This document shows, one piece after another, positions 41,301-52,191 of a stretch of 64,000 nucleotides of DNA; positions within the stretch are counted from its first letter, which is position 1, and every line of letters starts with the position of its first letter. The notes below the pieces were generated by a model. That model saw nothing but the letters and a program-made list of their open reading frames with translations, had not been told where the DNA came from and made no database searches. Source of the DNA: Closterium sp. NIES-65 (taxonomy: Eukaryota > Streptophyta > Zygnematophyceae > Desmidiales > Closteriaceae); the NCBI GenBank assembly GCA_948144175.1, contig CANXME010002087.1:744001-808000 (forward strand), read 5' to 3'. A program made the translations under genes and the position numbers.

Positions 41301-44000
41301 CCTACCGCACTCCTTCCCTCCCCCCGCCACCGCACTTCCTTGTGCCAGGTCCCCCCCAGGTAGACCCCCTTCCCCCTCAGGGTCCTGCCCCTTCAGGTGT
41401 GTCCCAGGTAGACGCAGTCGAGCCGGTCGAGGTTGCTGGTAACTCTGGTACTGCTGCAGGTGCTGAGCCTAGGGGTGCTGACTCTGGGGGTGTTGCGCGC
41501 GCGGGCGATGAGCCTGGGGGTGCTGAGCCTGGGGGTACTGTGACTGGGGGTGCTGAGCCTGGGGGTGCTGAGCCTGGGAGTGCTGAGTCTGGGGTGCTAA
41601 GCCTGGGGGTGCTGCGACTGGGGGTGCTGAGCCTGGGGGTGCTACGTCAGGAGCTGCTGAGCCAGGGGGTGATGTTGAGCCTGGAGTTGCGGAGCCTGTA
41701 GCCACTGGACCTCCCCTTCTGGAGTCTGGCGGTGCGGGGCCTGGAGGCTCTCCGGCTGCTTCGTCTCGGCGGGAGCCACTCTTTCCACAGGAGCTGCGCG
41801 AGTGGTTTGCTCGCTGCTGGAGGCGTACTGCTGGAGCTGAAGCTTCTTCGGCCGCTGAGGGTACTTGTGCCGCTTGTCGCTAGGCTCCTGGGCCTTCGGG
41901 TCCACCTGGCGCTGGAGCTAGTGAGGGTGTTGGTGCTAAGACTGCTGCTGTCCTTCCTGGCCGTGGTCCTGCTGCAGGTGCTGCTGGTGCTGCTGGAGGT
42001 CCTGCAGCTGGAGGTGCTGCTGGCGCTGGTGCTGCCGCTGAGGGTGCTGGTGCTGTCCCTGCTGTGTCTGGAGTTGCCGCGCGGCCTCGGCCGTACTTCG
42101 TTCCGCTCCTGCAGCAGGTTCTTGGTCTTTCTCCTCCTGTAGAGTGTCCACCGCTTGTCTAGTCACAGTCACAGTTAGAGCCCGCCTCCCCACTTCCTGC
42201 TCCCTCTCCTTACACTGGTCCTACTGGAGGTCTTGCTGAGCGTCGTGAGCCTGCGTCTCGTCCCGCGTCGCCTGTTCGTGCTGCTCGCGCTAGTAGTCAC
42301 GGTTCGCGTCAGCGTCCTCCTCCTGTCCCTGGCACGCACCGGATGTCTCTACGTACGTCCGCTGCTCCTCTGCGTGCCCCTTTGCCTTCTCCTCCTGAGT
42401 CCTCTCTTCCTGCAGTTGCCGACCCAGAGTCGGACTCTCTCCGTACTGCCAGTCCTAATATCACGCGTCTCCTTGCTACTGTCATCACTGACCCCTCTTT
42501 TGAGTCCACTGCTGCGTCTGCGCTTGTTGCTGAGCTCGTCGACTTTGCTACTCGCTGTCGTCTACACTACGCTGCCAGTCTTGTTGCTGAGTCCACGTCT
42601 GTCTGTCCTCCGTCCGTCGGGGGTGAGTGTGCTCTTGGCACGGACGTCCTTGAGGACAGGCAGGAGGAGTTCCAGTGTCTGGCTGCTGCTTCACCTCATC
42701 TCGCGTCCGTACTACTTGCCCCTGAAGGAGACCCGGATGCACTAGACATCCCGACTCCGCGCTCTTACGCGGAGGCCGTAGAGGGTCCCTCTTCCTCTCA
42801 GTGGCAGGCAGCTATGGATGCAGAGATGGCTTCCTGGAAGTCCACAGGCACCTACGTTGACGCGGTTCCCCCTCCTGGGGCGAACATCGTCAGTGGCATG
42901 TGGATCTTCAGGGTGAAGCGGCCGCCGGGCTCTCCACCTGTCTTCAAGGCGCGGTCAAGGCTCGTGGCTTTAGTCAGCGGCAGGGAGTTGACTACTTTCA
43001 GACCTTCTCTCCCACCCCGAAGATGACCACTCTTCGGGTGCTGCTGCACATAGCCGGTCAGCGCGACTACGAGCTCCACTCTCTTGACTTCAGCACTGCT
43101 TTCTTGCAGGGTAGCCTGCACGAGGAGATATGGGTGCGTCGTCCACCTGGCTTCACTGGGACTTTCCCTCCTGGCACCCAGTGGAGCCTCCGACGGCCAG
43201 TCTACGGTCTCCGCCAGGCACCGCGTTAGTGGCACGACACACTGAGGACTACGCTTGCGGCTCTTGGGTCAGCTCCGCCTTCGGATGAGTCCGCAGAGTC
43301 GAGTGGCCCGTACCCAGAGCTTGTCGGCTGCCTCATGTACCTGATGACCTGCACACGACCTGACCTTGCATACCCTCTTAGCATTCTTGCACGCTATGTT
43401 GCTCTTGGGAGACACCGACCAGAGCACATGGCTGCAGCGAAGAGGGTGTTGCGCTACTTGTGCAGTACGTCGGGCATAGGGCTAATGCTTGGAGGGCGGA
43501 ATCCAGTGGTCCTCACTGGGCACGCGGACGCTTCTTGGGCTGACGACCAGGCTACTCAGCGGTCGTCACAGGGTTACACCTTCAGTCTTGGTTCCGGCTC
43601 TGTTTCGTGGCGGGCTACTCGCTCGTCTTCTGTTCTCGGCTCTAGTTGTGAGGCTGAGATCTACGCCGGGGCCATGGCTGCTCAGGAGCTTCACTGGCTC
43701 ACCTACCTGCTGACTGACCTTGGAGAGCCGCCTCGTTCTCCTCCAGTGCTGTACGTAGACAACAAGGCCATGCTGGCCTTGTGTCGAGAGCAGCGTCTGG
43801 AGCACAGAACGAAGCACATTGCTCTCCGCTACTTTCTTGCTCGTGAGCTGCAGCAGCGTGGTCAGTTGCGACTTGCGTACGTGGCCTCTGAGGCCAACAC
43901 TGCTGATGTTTTCACCAAGGCACTTCCGCCTTGTGATCATCAGCGCTTCTGCACTCAACTGGGACTTGTACTTGTCTTACCTCACTTGCTCACCTCTTGA
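38396..44000 (+). pseudogene. Decayed copia gag-pol of element H1, RT active site deleted
   Basis: The start is ATG 38396. Stops: TAG 39452 in the Gln run, TAG 39674, TAG 40991, TAG 41216, TAG 42160 and TAG 43227. A 1-nt loss lies near 41592 in the linker. An RT lesion near 42952 (CGGTCAAGGCTC for CGGTACGTGGCTC) shifts frame. At 43270 the sequence jumps in frame from LAALG to the SAPPSDES segment, omitting 109 codons that hold YVDD in the other copies. Protease is intact as LDSGASRSFF. One integrase catalytic motif reads HSDQSGEF. RNase H is open (43335-44000). Confidence 0.92.
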
Positions 44001-44212
44001 TCTTACTTGTACTCTTGCATATATATATACCTGCTCTTGCTTGTTTAGTGTTATATATATATGTGCACTCCTGCATGTGAACTGGCCTTGTGGCCTTGAC
44101 CTTGTGCTCGGACTGTGTGGTGACTTTGTGATCCACCCTGAGCTTGCTTTGCTTTGCTTTGCTTGACTGGTCTTGTGACCCCTTGTTCTCCCCCACTTTG
44201 CCTATGGGGGTG
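44001..44212 (+). promoter_or_regulatory. Conserved 3' UTR and polypurine tract of element H1
   Basis: Shared block with TATATATATA stretches, GAACTGGCCTTGTGGCCTTG and a terminal CCTATGGGGGTG. Confidence 0.75.
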
Positions 44213-44341
44213 TGTCAGATATATATGACATAGCTATTGTAGGCTATAGTGGGGTAGCACATATGGGGTACAGCTTTCTAGGGTTTGTATTTGTACCCAA
44301 CTTTCACTTAGTCATTCCCATTTCTCGTTCAACTTCTCTCA
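44213..44341 (+). repeat. 3' LTR of element H1
   Basis: 129 bp, one difference from 37133-37261 (TTCAACTTC for TTCAGCTTC), followed by GTGTT. Confidence 0.94.
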
Positions 44342-44346
44342 GTGTT

Positions 44347-44777
44347 CGCCGTTTGAAGTGGTCGAATTTGCGGCGACGGCACGTATCGTAGGAGTGACCA
44401 CACCTCACTTGGAAACAGCACACTGAGGGGGGGAAACGTGGGCGACGCGGAAATGAAACATAGTGCAAGTATAGAAGGCGTAACAAAAACTTATTAAGGT
44501 CGTACACCAAACTTAACCAACATCAGAGTAAAGAAAAAAATTACTCTGACGTGCCTGGGTTTTTTTTTTTTGAAAGTATAGAGTTACTCTGACAAATCAG
44601 AGTAAGGCGCATGAACAACCCTAGATTTCAGAGTTGGGAAAAAAACTACTCTGGAAATCAGAGTACCTAGAATCCAAAAGTAGGCCCTGATTGCTCTTGT
44701 CAGGACTGCACCATGATTTTTCATGTTTTGCTATTTGTAATAAGGATAAAGTGCCTTGAGAACAGTTGATACAATGT
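44347..44777. other. AT-rich spacer with ATCAGAGTAA palindromes
   Basis: No gene. Between 44520 and 44670, ATCAGAGTAA / TTACTCTGA words occur at least six times in both orientations around T and A runs. They match words at 35870-35990. Confidence 0.55.
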
Positions 44778-47700
44778 TCACGTAAAGGACACGGAAGTTA
44801 TATGTTCTTGAAGCTCCCCGTAAGGCGATGCCATTGATGGCATTAATGGAGAACTGATAAGGGAGCTCCACTGTTCAAATTTCAGCGACAATATCCATGG
44901 CGGATGCATGGAGGCGGAGAGCGACGAGGTGTCAGAGGGCGGGGTGGGCGACGAGCGGCCGGACACCGACCCGTACTCCGTCTTCCACTCGGCCAGCGAC
45001 AGCTCCTCGTAGAACACCACATCCGACGTGGTGACCACCCGGTCGGCGTCGACGTCGAGGAGCTCCCAGCCCTTGCTCGCCGCCGACACGCCAAGGTGCA
45101 GGCCCCACCTGGCCTTCGGCTGCAGCTTCCCACCACGCTGCTGCTCGGTGACTAAGAACTGCGCCATGCAGCCCCACACCCGTGCCAGCGACAAGTCGGG
45201 CTTCTTCCCGGTCAGCAGTTGGTACGGCGTCGTCCCCGGCGGCAGCGCCGACCTCTCAAGGCAGTTGCGGACCCAGACGGCCTGCCGCAGAGCGAGGTGC
45301 CACCAGTGGTGCTGCACGCCCATGTGCAGCAGCATTGTCCGCACCGACTCCACCACCGTCCTCATCTCCCGCTCCGCCATGCCGTTCTGCTGCGGGGTGT
45401 ATGGGCAGGTCAGGTCGTGGACGATCCCCTTGCCGTTCACGAAGTCGGTGAACTGCTTCCCGAGGAACTCCCCTCCCCGGTCAGAGCGCAGCGTTAACAC
45501 CGACCTCTTCGTCTGCCGCTCAGCCACTGCCAGCCACTGCACGAACGCCGGCAACGCATCTGACTTCTTTGTGACCGGCTTCACCCACACGTAGCGGGTC
45601 TTGCGGTCCTTCAGCAACAAGAAGTACAGGCTGCCATCCTTGGCAGCCACGCGGAATGGCCCGCACAGGTCGATGTGCACGACGGCCAGCACATCGTCGG
45701 CGTCGGAGCCTTGGTCGGGGAAGGTGTGCCGCGCCAGCTTCCCGCCGACGCACGAGACACACGGAGAGTCGGCGCCCGTCGCCGACTTGGGGTCCAGCCC
45801 AATGGCGACCTCGTTCTTCGCCGAGCTCCGTATGGTGTCCATGCCGACATGTGCAAGCCGGGCATGCATACGGTCCGGCGTCGACTTCCTCTTCGAGACG
45901 ATCGCCCGCAGAGCCACAACCTCCGTCGTGGGCGACGTCGACCTCGTTGAGCAGGGACGCAGGTCGGTGCAGAGGACACGCCCGGAGTACGTCGCCCGAC
46001 CGAGCACCTCTCCCGTTGCCGAGACGAGCACCATCCCGTCGCCGTCCTCTTGCAGCTTCACGCCGTGCTCCTTAAGCTGGCCGGACGACAGCAAGTTCGC
46101 CCGCACACCCGGGACGTACAACACGTCGGGGATGAGCACCTGCTTCCCGGCCTCCCCTTGCAGGGCGACGGTGCCGCTGCCCTGAACGTCCTGCAGCGCC
46201 CCATTGAAGCCGCGCACGTGCTTGATGGAGCCACTCGGCTGCAGGTCAACGAAGGCTTCCTTCGTTCCCATCAGGTGGTGGGAGCAACCGCTGTCGAGCA
46301 GGACCACCGCCGGGTTCGCCTGCACAGCCGCCGCCACCGCCTGGAAGTCCTCTCCGGCCTCCGGCGCCAGAGAGATGGTCGGCTCCACGACGCCGACCAG
46401 CGAGCACGACGCCATTTTGTCGTCTCGCCCCTTGCCGCCTGCAACGGAGTCGGCGTCCTTCGCCGAAGTCGATGCCTTGGTCGACTGTTTCTCCTTGCGC
46501 GGATGATTTCCTCCACGACGAGGACGACGGCTGCCAGACCTCCCGCGGCCGCCCTTGTCGTCGTCGTCGGAGTCACTGCGGTCGGGACAATCGAAGGAGA
46601 GGTGATCGGGGCTGTGGCAGATCCAGCACTCCCGACGTCGACCTCCTCCTCCTCGACCGCCGTCCTTGGTCGACTTCTTCTCGACCTCCTTGGTCGACTT
46701 CCAGCCACCGCTCCCGCCGCCACCAGACTGTCCGCGCTGTCCTGGTCGGCCTCCATGTTTCGCAGGGGCGACGAAGTTGGCCTGCGCCAAGAGCTCCTGC
46801 GATCGCTCAGCCTCCTGCATCGCCTCGTCCTGCAGGATGTATGAGGTCAGGTTGTCCTCGTTGAGCATCGCCCTTGTGCTCGGCGCCATAGACAGCCGCT
46901 TCAGCAGGTTGTAGCTGCTAGAGAGACCCTGCATGACATGGGTGATGTACGACGCCGTGGAGTACTGCGCGCCGGCCATCCTGATGGTGGCGAGAATTCG
47001 CCTGGCTCGGTTGCAGTAGTCGGTCGCACTCTCCTCGTCGCCCATACGCAGGTGTGTCAGCTGTCCCTCCAGCTGGGCGATGAACAGGTCGTCGGTGACC
47101 TGGTACGTCGACTCAATGAAGTGCCACGCCCGGTGGCCAGCGTCGAGGTACTCCCGGCACCACTTCAAGGCGATCTGCACGCCCGGCGAGCAGCACCGCG
47201 AGATGACCGTGAAGGTCAACAGCTGCACGGCGCGAAACTCCGCACGCAGGTCGGGGTGGTGCTCACTCGGCGTCGCCACGGTCCCTCGGGCGAAGCCGAT
47301 CAGCCCGGCCATCTCTAGCTGGGGCTCGATGGCTTCCTTCCAGGTGAGAATGTCGGGTCGACCGACCAGCGGAGGGGTGACCGAGATCCTGTCCGGCGTA
47401 AACTTGAAGTAGCCGTAGCTCGGTGCAATCCCACCTGCCGTCACCTGGGACGCCGTCATCGGCGACAGCCCACTTCGACGCCCACCGCCGTCACCATGTG
47501 AGGAGCCTGCAGCCACCGACGACTGCATCCCTCTCGCCTGAACGCCGCCGGCTTCACCGGCGTGTATCACACCTCGTTGCCTCGACGTGCCTCCCACACT
47601 GCTGCCGACCTGACCTCCACCGGCGTTGACGCCCACATCGACGCCGCCGTCGTTGTTCACCGGTCGAGGAGAGGCAGGTCGAAAAGGGGGATGCTCCGCC

Positions 47701-47834
47701 GCCCACACGGAGCGGAGTCCGGCCTCGACGACTGCCCAGGGTATCGCCCCATACTCCTGGGCCTCATGGCGTCTCCTCGCATCCTCCAACCGTCCCTCCA
47801 GAGTGTCCATCACCTCGGCGTCGCCTACGCGCAC
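44778..47834 (-). CDS. Copia J gag-protease-integrase polyprotein, no RT/RNase H
   Basis: An uninterrupted frame of 1018 residues. The gag domain (about 130-380) includes LTWKEAIEPQLEMAGL and FIAQLEGQLTHLRMGDEESA. There is a CX2CX4HX4C zinc knuckle (CWICHSPDHLSFDC, about 400), an acidic/basic Ser-Asp linker and protease VVLLDSGCSHHL (about 511). Integrase zinc is MHARLAHVGM...CVSC. The DD-E core comprises HIDLCGPF (about 720), RSDRGGEF and QNGMAERE (about 820), followed by the usual RVWGCMAQF domain. The frame leaves homology near residue 975 (about 44900), and no RT follows. The lineage differs from the polyglycine copia group. It is probably a truncated insertion; a retained host-coding frame is a weaker alternative. 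Confidence 0.88.
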   Translation of the reverse strand: MRVGDAEVMDTLEGRLEDARRRHEAQEYGAIPWAVVEAGLRSVWAAEHPPFRPASPRPVNNDGGVDVGVNAGGGQVGSSVGGTSRQRGVIHAGEAGGVQARGMQSSVAAGSSHGDGGGRRSGLSPMTASQVTAGGIAPSYGYFKFTPDRISVTPPLVGRPDILTWKEAIEPQLEMAGLIGFARGTVATPSEHHPDLRAEFRAVQLLTFTVISRCCSPGVQIALKWCREYLDAGHRAWHFIESTYQVTDDLFIAQLEGQLTHLRMGDEESATDYCNRARRILATIRMAGAQYSTASYITHVMQGLSSSYNLLKRLSMAPSTRAMLNEDNLTSYILQDEAMQEAERSQELLAQANFVAPAKHGGRPGQRGQSGGGGSGGWKSTKEVEKKSTKDGGRGGGGRRRECWICHSPDHLSFDCPDRSDSDDDDKGGRGRSGSRRPRRGGNHPRKEKQSTKASTSAKDADSVAGGKGRDDKMASCSLVGVVEPTISLAPEAGEDFQAVAAAVQANPAVVLLDSGCSHHLMGTKEAFVDLQPSGSIKHVRGFNGALQDVQGSGTVALQGEAGKQVLIPDVLYVPGVRANLLSSGQLKEHGVKLQEDGDGMVLVSATGEVLGRATYSGRVLCTDLRPCSTRSTSPTTEVVALRAIVSKRKSTPDRMHARLAHVGMDTIRSSAKNEVAIGLDPKSATGADSPCVSCVGGKLARHTFPDQGSDADDVLAVVHIDLCGPFRVAAKDGSLYFLLLKDRKTRYVWVKPVTKKSDALPAFVQWLAVAERQTKRSVLTLRSDRGGEFLGKQFTDFVNGKGIVHDLTCPYTPQQNGMAEREMRTVVESVRTMLLHMGVQHHWWHLALRQAVWVRNCLERSALPPGTTPYQLLTGKKPDLSLARVWGCMAQFLVTEQQRGGKLQPKARWGLHLGVSAASKGWELLDVDADRVVTTSDVVFYEELSLAEWKTEYGSVSGRSSPTPPSDTSSLSASMHPPWILSLKFEQWSSLISSPLMPSMASPYGELQEHITSVSFT

Positions 47835-47904
47835 GCTAGTGACTTCACGGCTGCCGGTCTACGAACACGATCGGTATGTGCTAAGTCGGCTAGACTGAAC
47901 TACG

Positions 47905-47936
47905 TCGCGTGTTCGTTCCACGCTCACCGCACCATG
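47905..47936 (-). promoter_or_regulatory. Possible primer-binding site of element J with tRNA T-arm match
   Basis: The plus strand reads GCGTG-TTCGTTC-CACGC (T-stem and 7-nt T-loop), then 7 acceptor bases TCACCGC, a discriminator A and CCA. This is the layout of a tRNA 3' end, about 100 nt upstream of the J start. The minus strand would thus be a primer site (TGGTGCGGTGAGCG...). The tRNA identity is not recognised, and no full tRNA gene is present. Confidence 0.45.
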
Positions 47937-48150
47937 AGAAGATAACTACTACAACGGGAGCTTAGAGTACTGGCTAGGCACGTGTGCTCGTGTGATGTCT
48001 GCGTTCGTTGGTCCTTAGACGTTTTCCTAGTGCTCACACTGGTTGCTAGTTCACGGGGCAATTTGGCAAGAGTTTCACTAGAGAAAGTTGTCAATAATGG
48101 TACAATGAAGTTGGCAATGCAAGACTACATCAGAGCTAGCATTCAGGTTG
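47937..48150 (-). repeat. Putative 5' LTR remnant of element J
   Basis: Sequence starting TGAGAAGATAAC directly next to the putative primer site. The far end is not defined because the GTCGAC-rich array begins around 48145. No second LTR copy is in the window. Confidence 0.3.
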
Positions 48151-49110
48151 GTCGACTGCCAGCACAGCATGGTCGACCGCGTTCCAGCACGACTTGGTCG
48201 ACCACGCTACAGCAGTGCAAAGTCGACAGCTTGCCAACGCTGCAGGTTGACGGTGTGCCAGCATTGCTCACGCAGGACAGCAGTGCACCCGCTTTGCAGG
48301 TGCGCGCAGATGATTGGGATGCAAAGTCTCGTCACCTGCACAGCGCACACACCACGTCAACCTCGGGCTAGCGACTGCCTCTGATCCGCCACGACGACCT
48401 CGGGATACCACCATGGAGGTCGGTCTCGCCAACTTCGCCTGGGTGACCGTCGCACTCCTTCGCAGAAACTCGTCACCCAGGTATCCTGGTCGACCGGGCA
48501 ACTATGTCGACCAGCTGCTCCTGTATGTGCTCGTCGACCTCCCAAGTCGACAACCACACCAGGTCGACCTCACCAGGTCGACCACTCCTCCGGTCGACCA
48601 GATCCAGGTGGACGTCACTCCTGGTCGACCAGTGCAGTTGTCAGCTACCCAAGTCGGCGTCACCAGGTCGACGCCCCTTCTACGTCGGCGCCGACTTCCA
48701 GACTGACCTCTTGAAGTTGGCGACCTCCCAAGTCGGCGACCTTGCAAGTCGGCGCCGACTTGCAAAGTCGGTGACCTTGCAAGTCGGTGACCTTGCAAGT
48801 CGGTGACCTTGCAAGTCGGTGACCTTGCAAGTCGGTGACCTTGCAAGTCGGTGACCTTGCAAGTCGGTGACCTTGCAAGTCGGCGCCGATTTCCAGGTCG
48901 ACGTGCCACATCGCCGACCACCAGTTGAAGTCGGCCGCTGGCTTCCCAAGTCGGCGGTATTGCAGTGGCGCCGTGCAAGTCGACCAACCCCGTCGACCAG
49001 CTCGTCCAAGTCGGCGTCGCCCACTGCTGCAAGTCGGCTGTACCTTCCGTACACCCCACCACGAAGTCGGCTCCGCCCAAGCGTGGACGGGGCCAACACA
49101 CAACTCCCGT
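48145..49110. repeat. GTCGAC/AAGTCGGC-rich satellite-like array
   Basis: Nearly 1 kb in which GTCGACC, AAGTCGGCG and AGGTCGACC words recur every ~10-20 bp, giving a diverged short-period array. It joins J to the truncated end of gypsy I. Long antisense frames (KVTDLQGHRLARSPTC repeats) are shadows that read through from the gypsy pol. Confidence 0.75.
48765..48876 (+). repeat. Seven perfect 16-bp tandem repeats
   Basis: The unit AAGTCGGTGACCTTGC is repeated seven times without a mismatch, flanked by degenerate units with GGCGCCGAC on both sides. It sits at the centre of the GTCGAC-rich array. Perfect identity implies recent expansion. Confidence 0.95.
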
Positions 49111-52070
49111 TGACAGGTGCGCGGTGACAGGTGTTATCATATGGCTAATTCGAAATGGCCTGCAGTATCGAGGGCGGAGTTTGGGGGTGATGGGCAGGCA
49201 GAGGTTTTGAGTGTCGAGTAAAACGAGGTCGTCGGGCTGGTAAGTGACAAGTCTGCGGTGGCGGTCAGCGTTGCGTTTAGCGATGATGTTTGATTTATTG
49301 ATTGCTTCTGCTGCCCTGGTTCGTGCTGCTTGCAAAATCTCAGTGAACTGTTGTGCGCGTGGAACGGGGTTGTCGGGATTCGGGGTCATGGGTACTGTTG
49401 GGTCTTGTCCGTAATTCAGGTAAAATGGTAAATGTTGGGTCGTGGCGGATGGGGCGTTGTTGTATGCGAATTCGATGAGTGGCAGTTGCTGTTCCCACGT
49501 GTTTGGATCATCACACGTGGCCCTAATGAGCTGTTCCATGGTCTGGTTTGTCCGTTCGATCTGTCCGTCGGTTTCGGGGTGATACGATGAACTGAACTGT
49601 AGGCGCGTGCCGAACTGCTGCCACAGATTCCGCCAGAAGCTGCTAGTAAACTTCGTGTCTCTGTCGCTGATGATTGATGCTGGTATCCCGTGTAGTCGAA
49701 CGACGGTAGAGATGAAGAGGCGGGCTGTTTCTTCGGCTGTGATTGATTTCTTGCAGGCTGCGAAGTGTGCCATTTTCGTCAGTCGATCGACAACGACCAG
49801 GATTGCGTCATTCCCTCTCGCCCCGGCCGGTAACCCCGTGACGAAGTCCATCGTCACTTGCTGCCAAGCACGCTCTGGAGGTGGGATTGGTTGCAACTGT
49901 CCCGCCGGCCGCTTCTGGGTTGACTTCATGATCTGGCAAGTGGGACACGATGCCACGTGTCGTTGCACGTCGGTCAACATTTCGGGCCAGTAATAGTACC
50001 GCTGCAGCTGCTGCCGTGTTTTCTCGACTCCGAAATGTCCCGAGGTAACTCCGTCGTGTGCCTCCTGTAACAGTAATTCCCGTTGTAGTGTGTACCCTGG
50101 TACCCAGATGCGTTCGGTCCCAGCTTTTGCGTAATAGACTCCCTTGGCTGCTGCGAATTGCTGCAAGTTTCCTCCTATGAAGAATGGATCTGTTTGATAT
50201 CCGTGGGTAAATAGTCCTGTCAGTAGCGGGCTGATCTGGGCGAGTAGTATCGCATGGATCTGGGTAGTGGGGCGGGTCAGTGCGTCGGCGATATTCGAGG
50301 CTCCTTTTTTATAGGTGACCGTATAATGGAAATTTGACTCGAGGAAATCGAGCCACCGAATCTGTCGTGGGTTGAGGTGGGGCTGTGCACGGAGGTACTG
50401 TAGGGATCGATGGTCTGTCCGTACTGTTATGTCTGCGCCGGTCAAGTAGCAGCGCCACACCTTGAATGCATGCACGATCGCGAGCATTTCGCGGTCGTGT
50501 ATCGGGTAATTTTGTTCAGGCGGATGCAGTTTTCGTGATTCGTAGGCGATGGGCTGGAGGCCGTTGCCGAAGTCTTGTAACAGTACGGCTCCAATGGCGA
50601 TGTCGCTTGCGTCTGTAACAACTTCGAAGGGGCGATGTGGGTCAGCGATGCGTAGGACGGGTGGTGAACAGAGAACATGTTTCAGGGCAGAGAAGGCAGC
50701 ATGCTCTTTCTCCCCCCATGTAAAAGCGACCCCCTTGCGTAGTAAATCTGTTAGCGGGGCTGTTAATCGTGCCATGTCGGGGACGAACCGACGAACGTAA
50801 TTAACGAACCCTAAAAAACTCTGCACCTCCGTGATGTTCGTCGAGGGATGCCACGCTTTTACGGTATCCATCTTCTTGGGGTTGATTTCAACCCCAGCTT
50901 CCGAAATAACGTGCACTAAAAATTCTAGCCTATCCCAAAAAAACTCGCACTTGGAGCCCTTGGTGAGTAACCGATGTTCCTCTAAAATTTTAAACACTGC
51001 TTCGAGATCGACTAAGTGTTGCTGCTGGTCGCGACTGTAAACGAGGATGTCGTCGAGGTAAACTATCACGCATTTATCTAAAAGTGGCCTAAACGCCTCG
51101 TTCATGGTCATCTGAAATGTTGCGGGCGCATTGGTCAGCCCGAAAGGCATCACCGTGTACTCGAATGACCCGTACCTAGTCCTAAATGCTGTCTTGGCGC
51201 AGTCCGATGGTTCGACCCGAATTTGATGGTAACCCCCCATAAGTCTATTTTCGAAAATACCCATGCTGTTCGCAGCTGGTCGATCAATTCGTCGGCGCGG
51301 GGGATGGGGTATCGTGATTTGACTATTACTCTGTTGAGCGCTCGGTAATCAATGCACATGCGAAATCCTCCGTCTTTTTTCGGTGTGAACAGTATCGGTG
51401 CGGCGAACGGTAACGAGCTCGATCGGATAAACTGCTTCTCTAACAAATAATCTAACTGCTTCCTTAGTTCGTCGAGCTCGGGCTGTGTCAGTCTGAACTG
51501 GCGCTGTACAGTTGGCTGTGCCCCCGGTTCTAACTCGATCCTATGGTCATGCGCCCGCTGAGGTGGCAGTCCTTGCGGTAAATCGTCTGGAAAAATCCCC
51601 GGGTACCGTTTCAACAGATCCTCTGCCAACAGTTTCTGAAAATCGCTCGGCTGCTCCTCTTCTCCTACTAGTGCTATATCCACTGCGTACACATCAGCTC
51701 TCGCGGCAACAACCCGTTTCATCGTGATGGCGTTGACGTGGACCGTTGAAGACTCGGGTGACCGCCAAGGAGGTAGTTCGACCCAGTTACCACTACTTCG
51801 CACAGTGCAGCTACCCGTCGTCCAGTCAATTCGCGGGTTATACCGTCGCAGCCAATCACGTCCCAATAAAATGTCGTGCCCATCCCGTGTCGTGGCGAGC
51901 ATTTCCTGTGTAAACCTGAAGTTCCCTCCGCAGCGGATTTTTACTCGCTCCACCTTTTCCCGTATGGCCAGTGGCGTGCTGTCGACTAAGCGTGCGTCTA
52001 TCTCAGGTAAGCAGCGGTTAAGTGTTAACTGCAGTTTCCGTGCGGTCGCGGTATTAACTAAACTGTGATT
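49110..52070 (-). pseudogene. Gypsy protease(C-terminal)-RT-RNase H-integrase
   Basis: The segment resumes immediately after the H2 insertion within the retropepsin ([21 protein letters not shown]). RT has [25 protein letters not shown] and the active site VIVYLDDILVYSR. A 1-nt deletion near 51255, between SKIDL and GGYHQIRV, splits the frame. RNase H: FEVVTDASDIAIGAVL, HDREMLAIV and RTDHRSLQYL. Integrase zinc: GHFGVEKT...CPTCQ. Core: TMDFVTGLP, SDRDTKFTS, HPETDGQIERTNQ. No chromodomain is visible before truncation. Confidence 0.9.
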
Positions 52071-52191
52071 TGTCAAATTATAATATTGTGCAGGCTATAG
52101 TGGGGTAGCCTATATGGGGTCCACATTTCTAGGGTTGCATATTTGTATCACTTCCATTCCTTAGTCATTCATTCTCGTTCTCATTTTCTAA
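52071..52191 (+). repeat. 5' LTR of element H2
   Basis: 121 bp, TGTCAAATTATAATATTG..., with CTATAGTGGGGTAG and TTTCTAGGGTTG. The last bases CTAA are mutated from CTCA. Confidence 0.92.

Larger units (their letters stand above)
37128..44346 (+). mobile_element. Ty1/copia retrotransposon H1 (37133-44341)
   Basis: 7209 bp, 129 bp LTRs differing by one base, duplication GTGTT at 37128-37132 and 44342-44346. The primer site TGGTATCGAGCAAGTTCCCC is at 37262. Despite young-looking LTRs, gag-pol carries at least six stops, a frameshift and a 327-nt in-frame deletion in RT. Confidence 0.95.

Noticed and set aside
47820-47936. A complete tRNA gene on the plus strand
   Set aside because: A T-arm and acceptor 3' strand are visible, but no matching 5' acceptor, D-arm or anticodon arm could be found upstream.
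48765-48876. CRISPR array
   Set aside because: The units are contiguous 16-mers without spacers, in a eukaryotic genome.
48502-49103. KVTDLQGHRLARSPTC repeat protein continuing the gypsy pol frame
   Set aside because: It is the antisense translation of the 16-bp tandem repeats, beyond the point where integrase homology ends.
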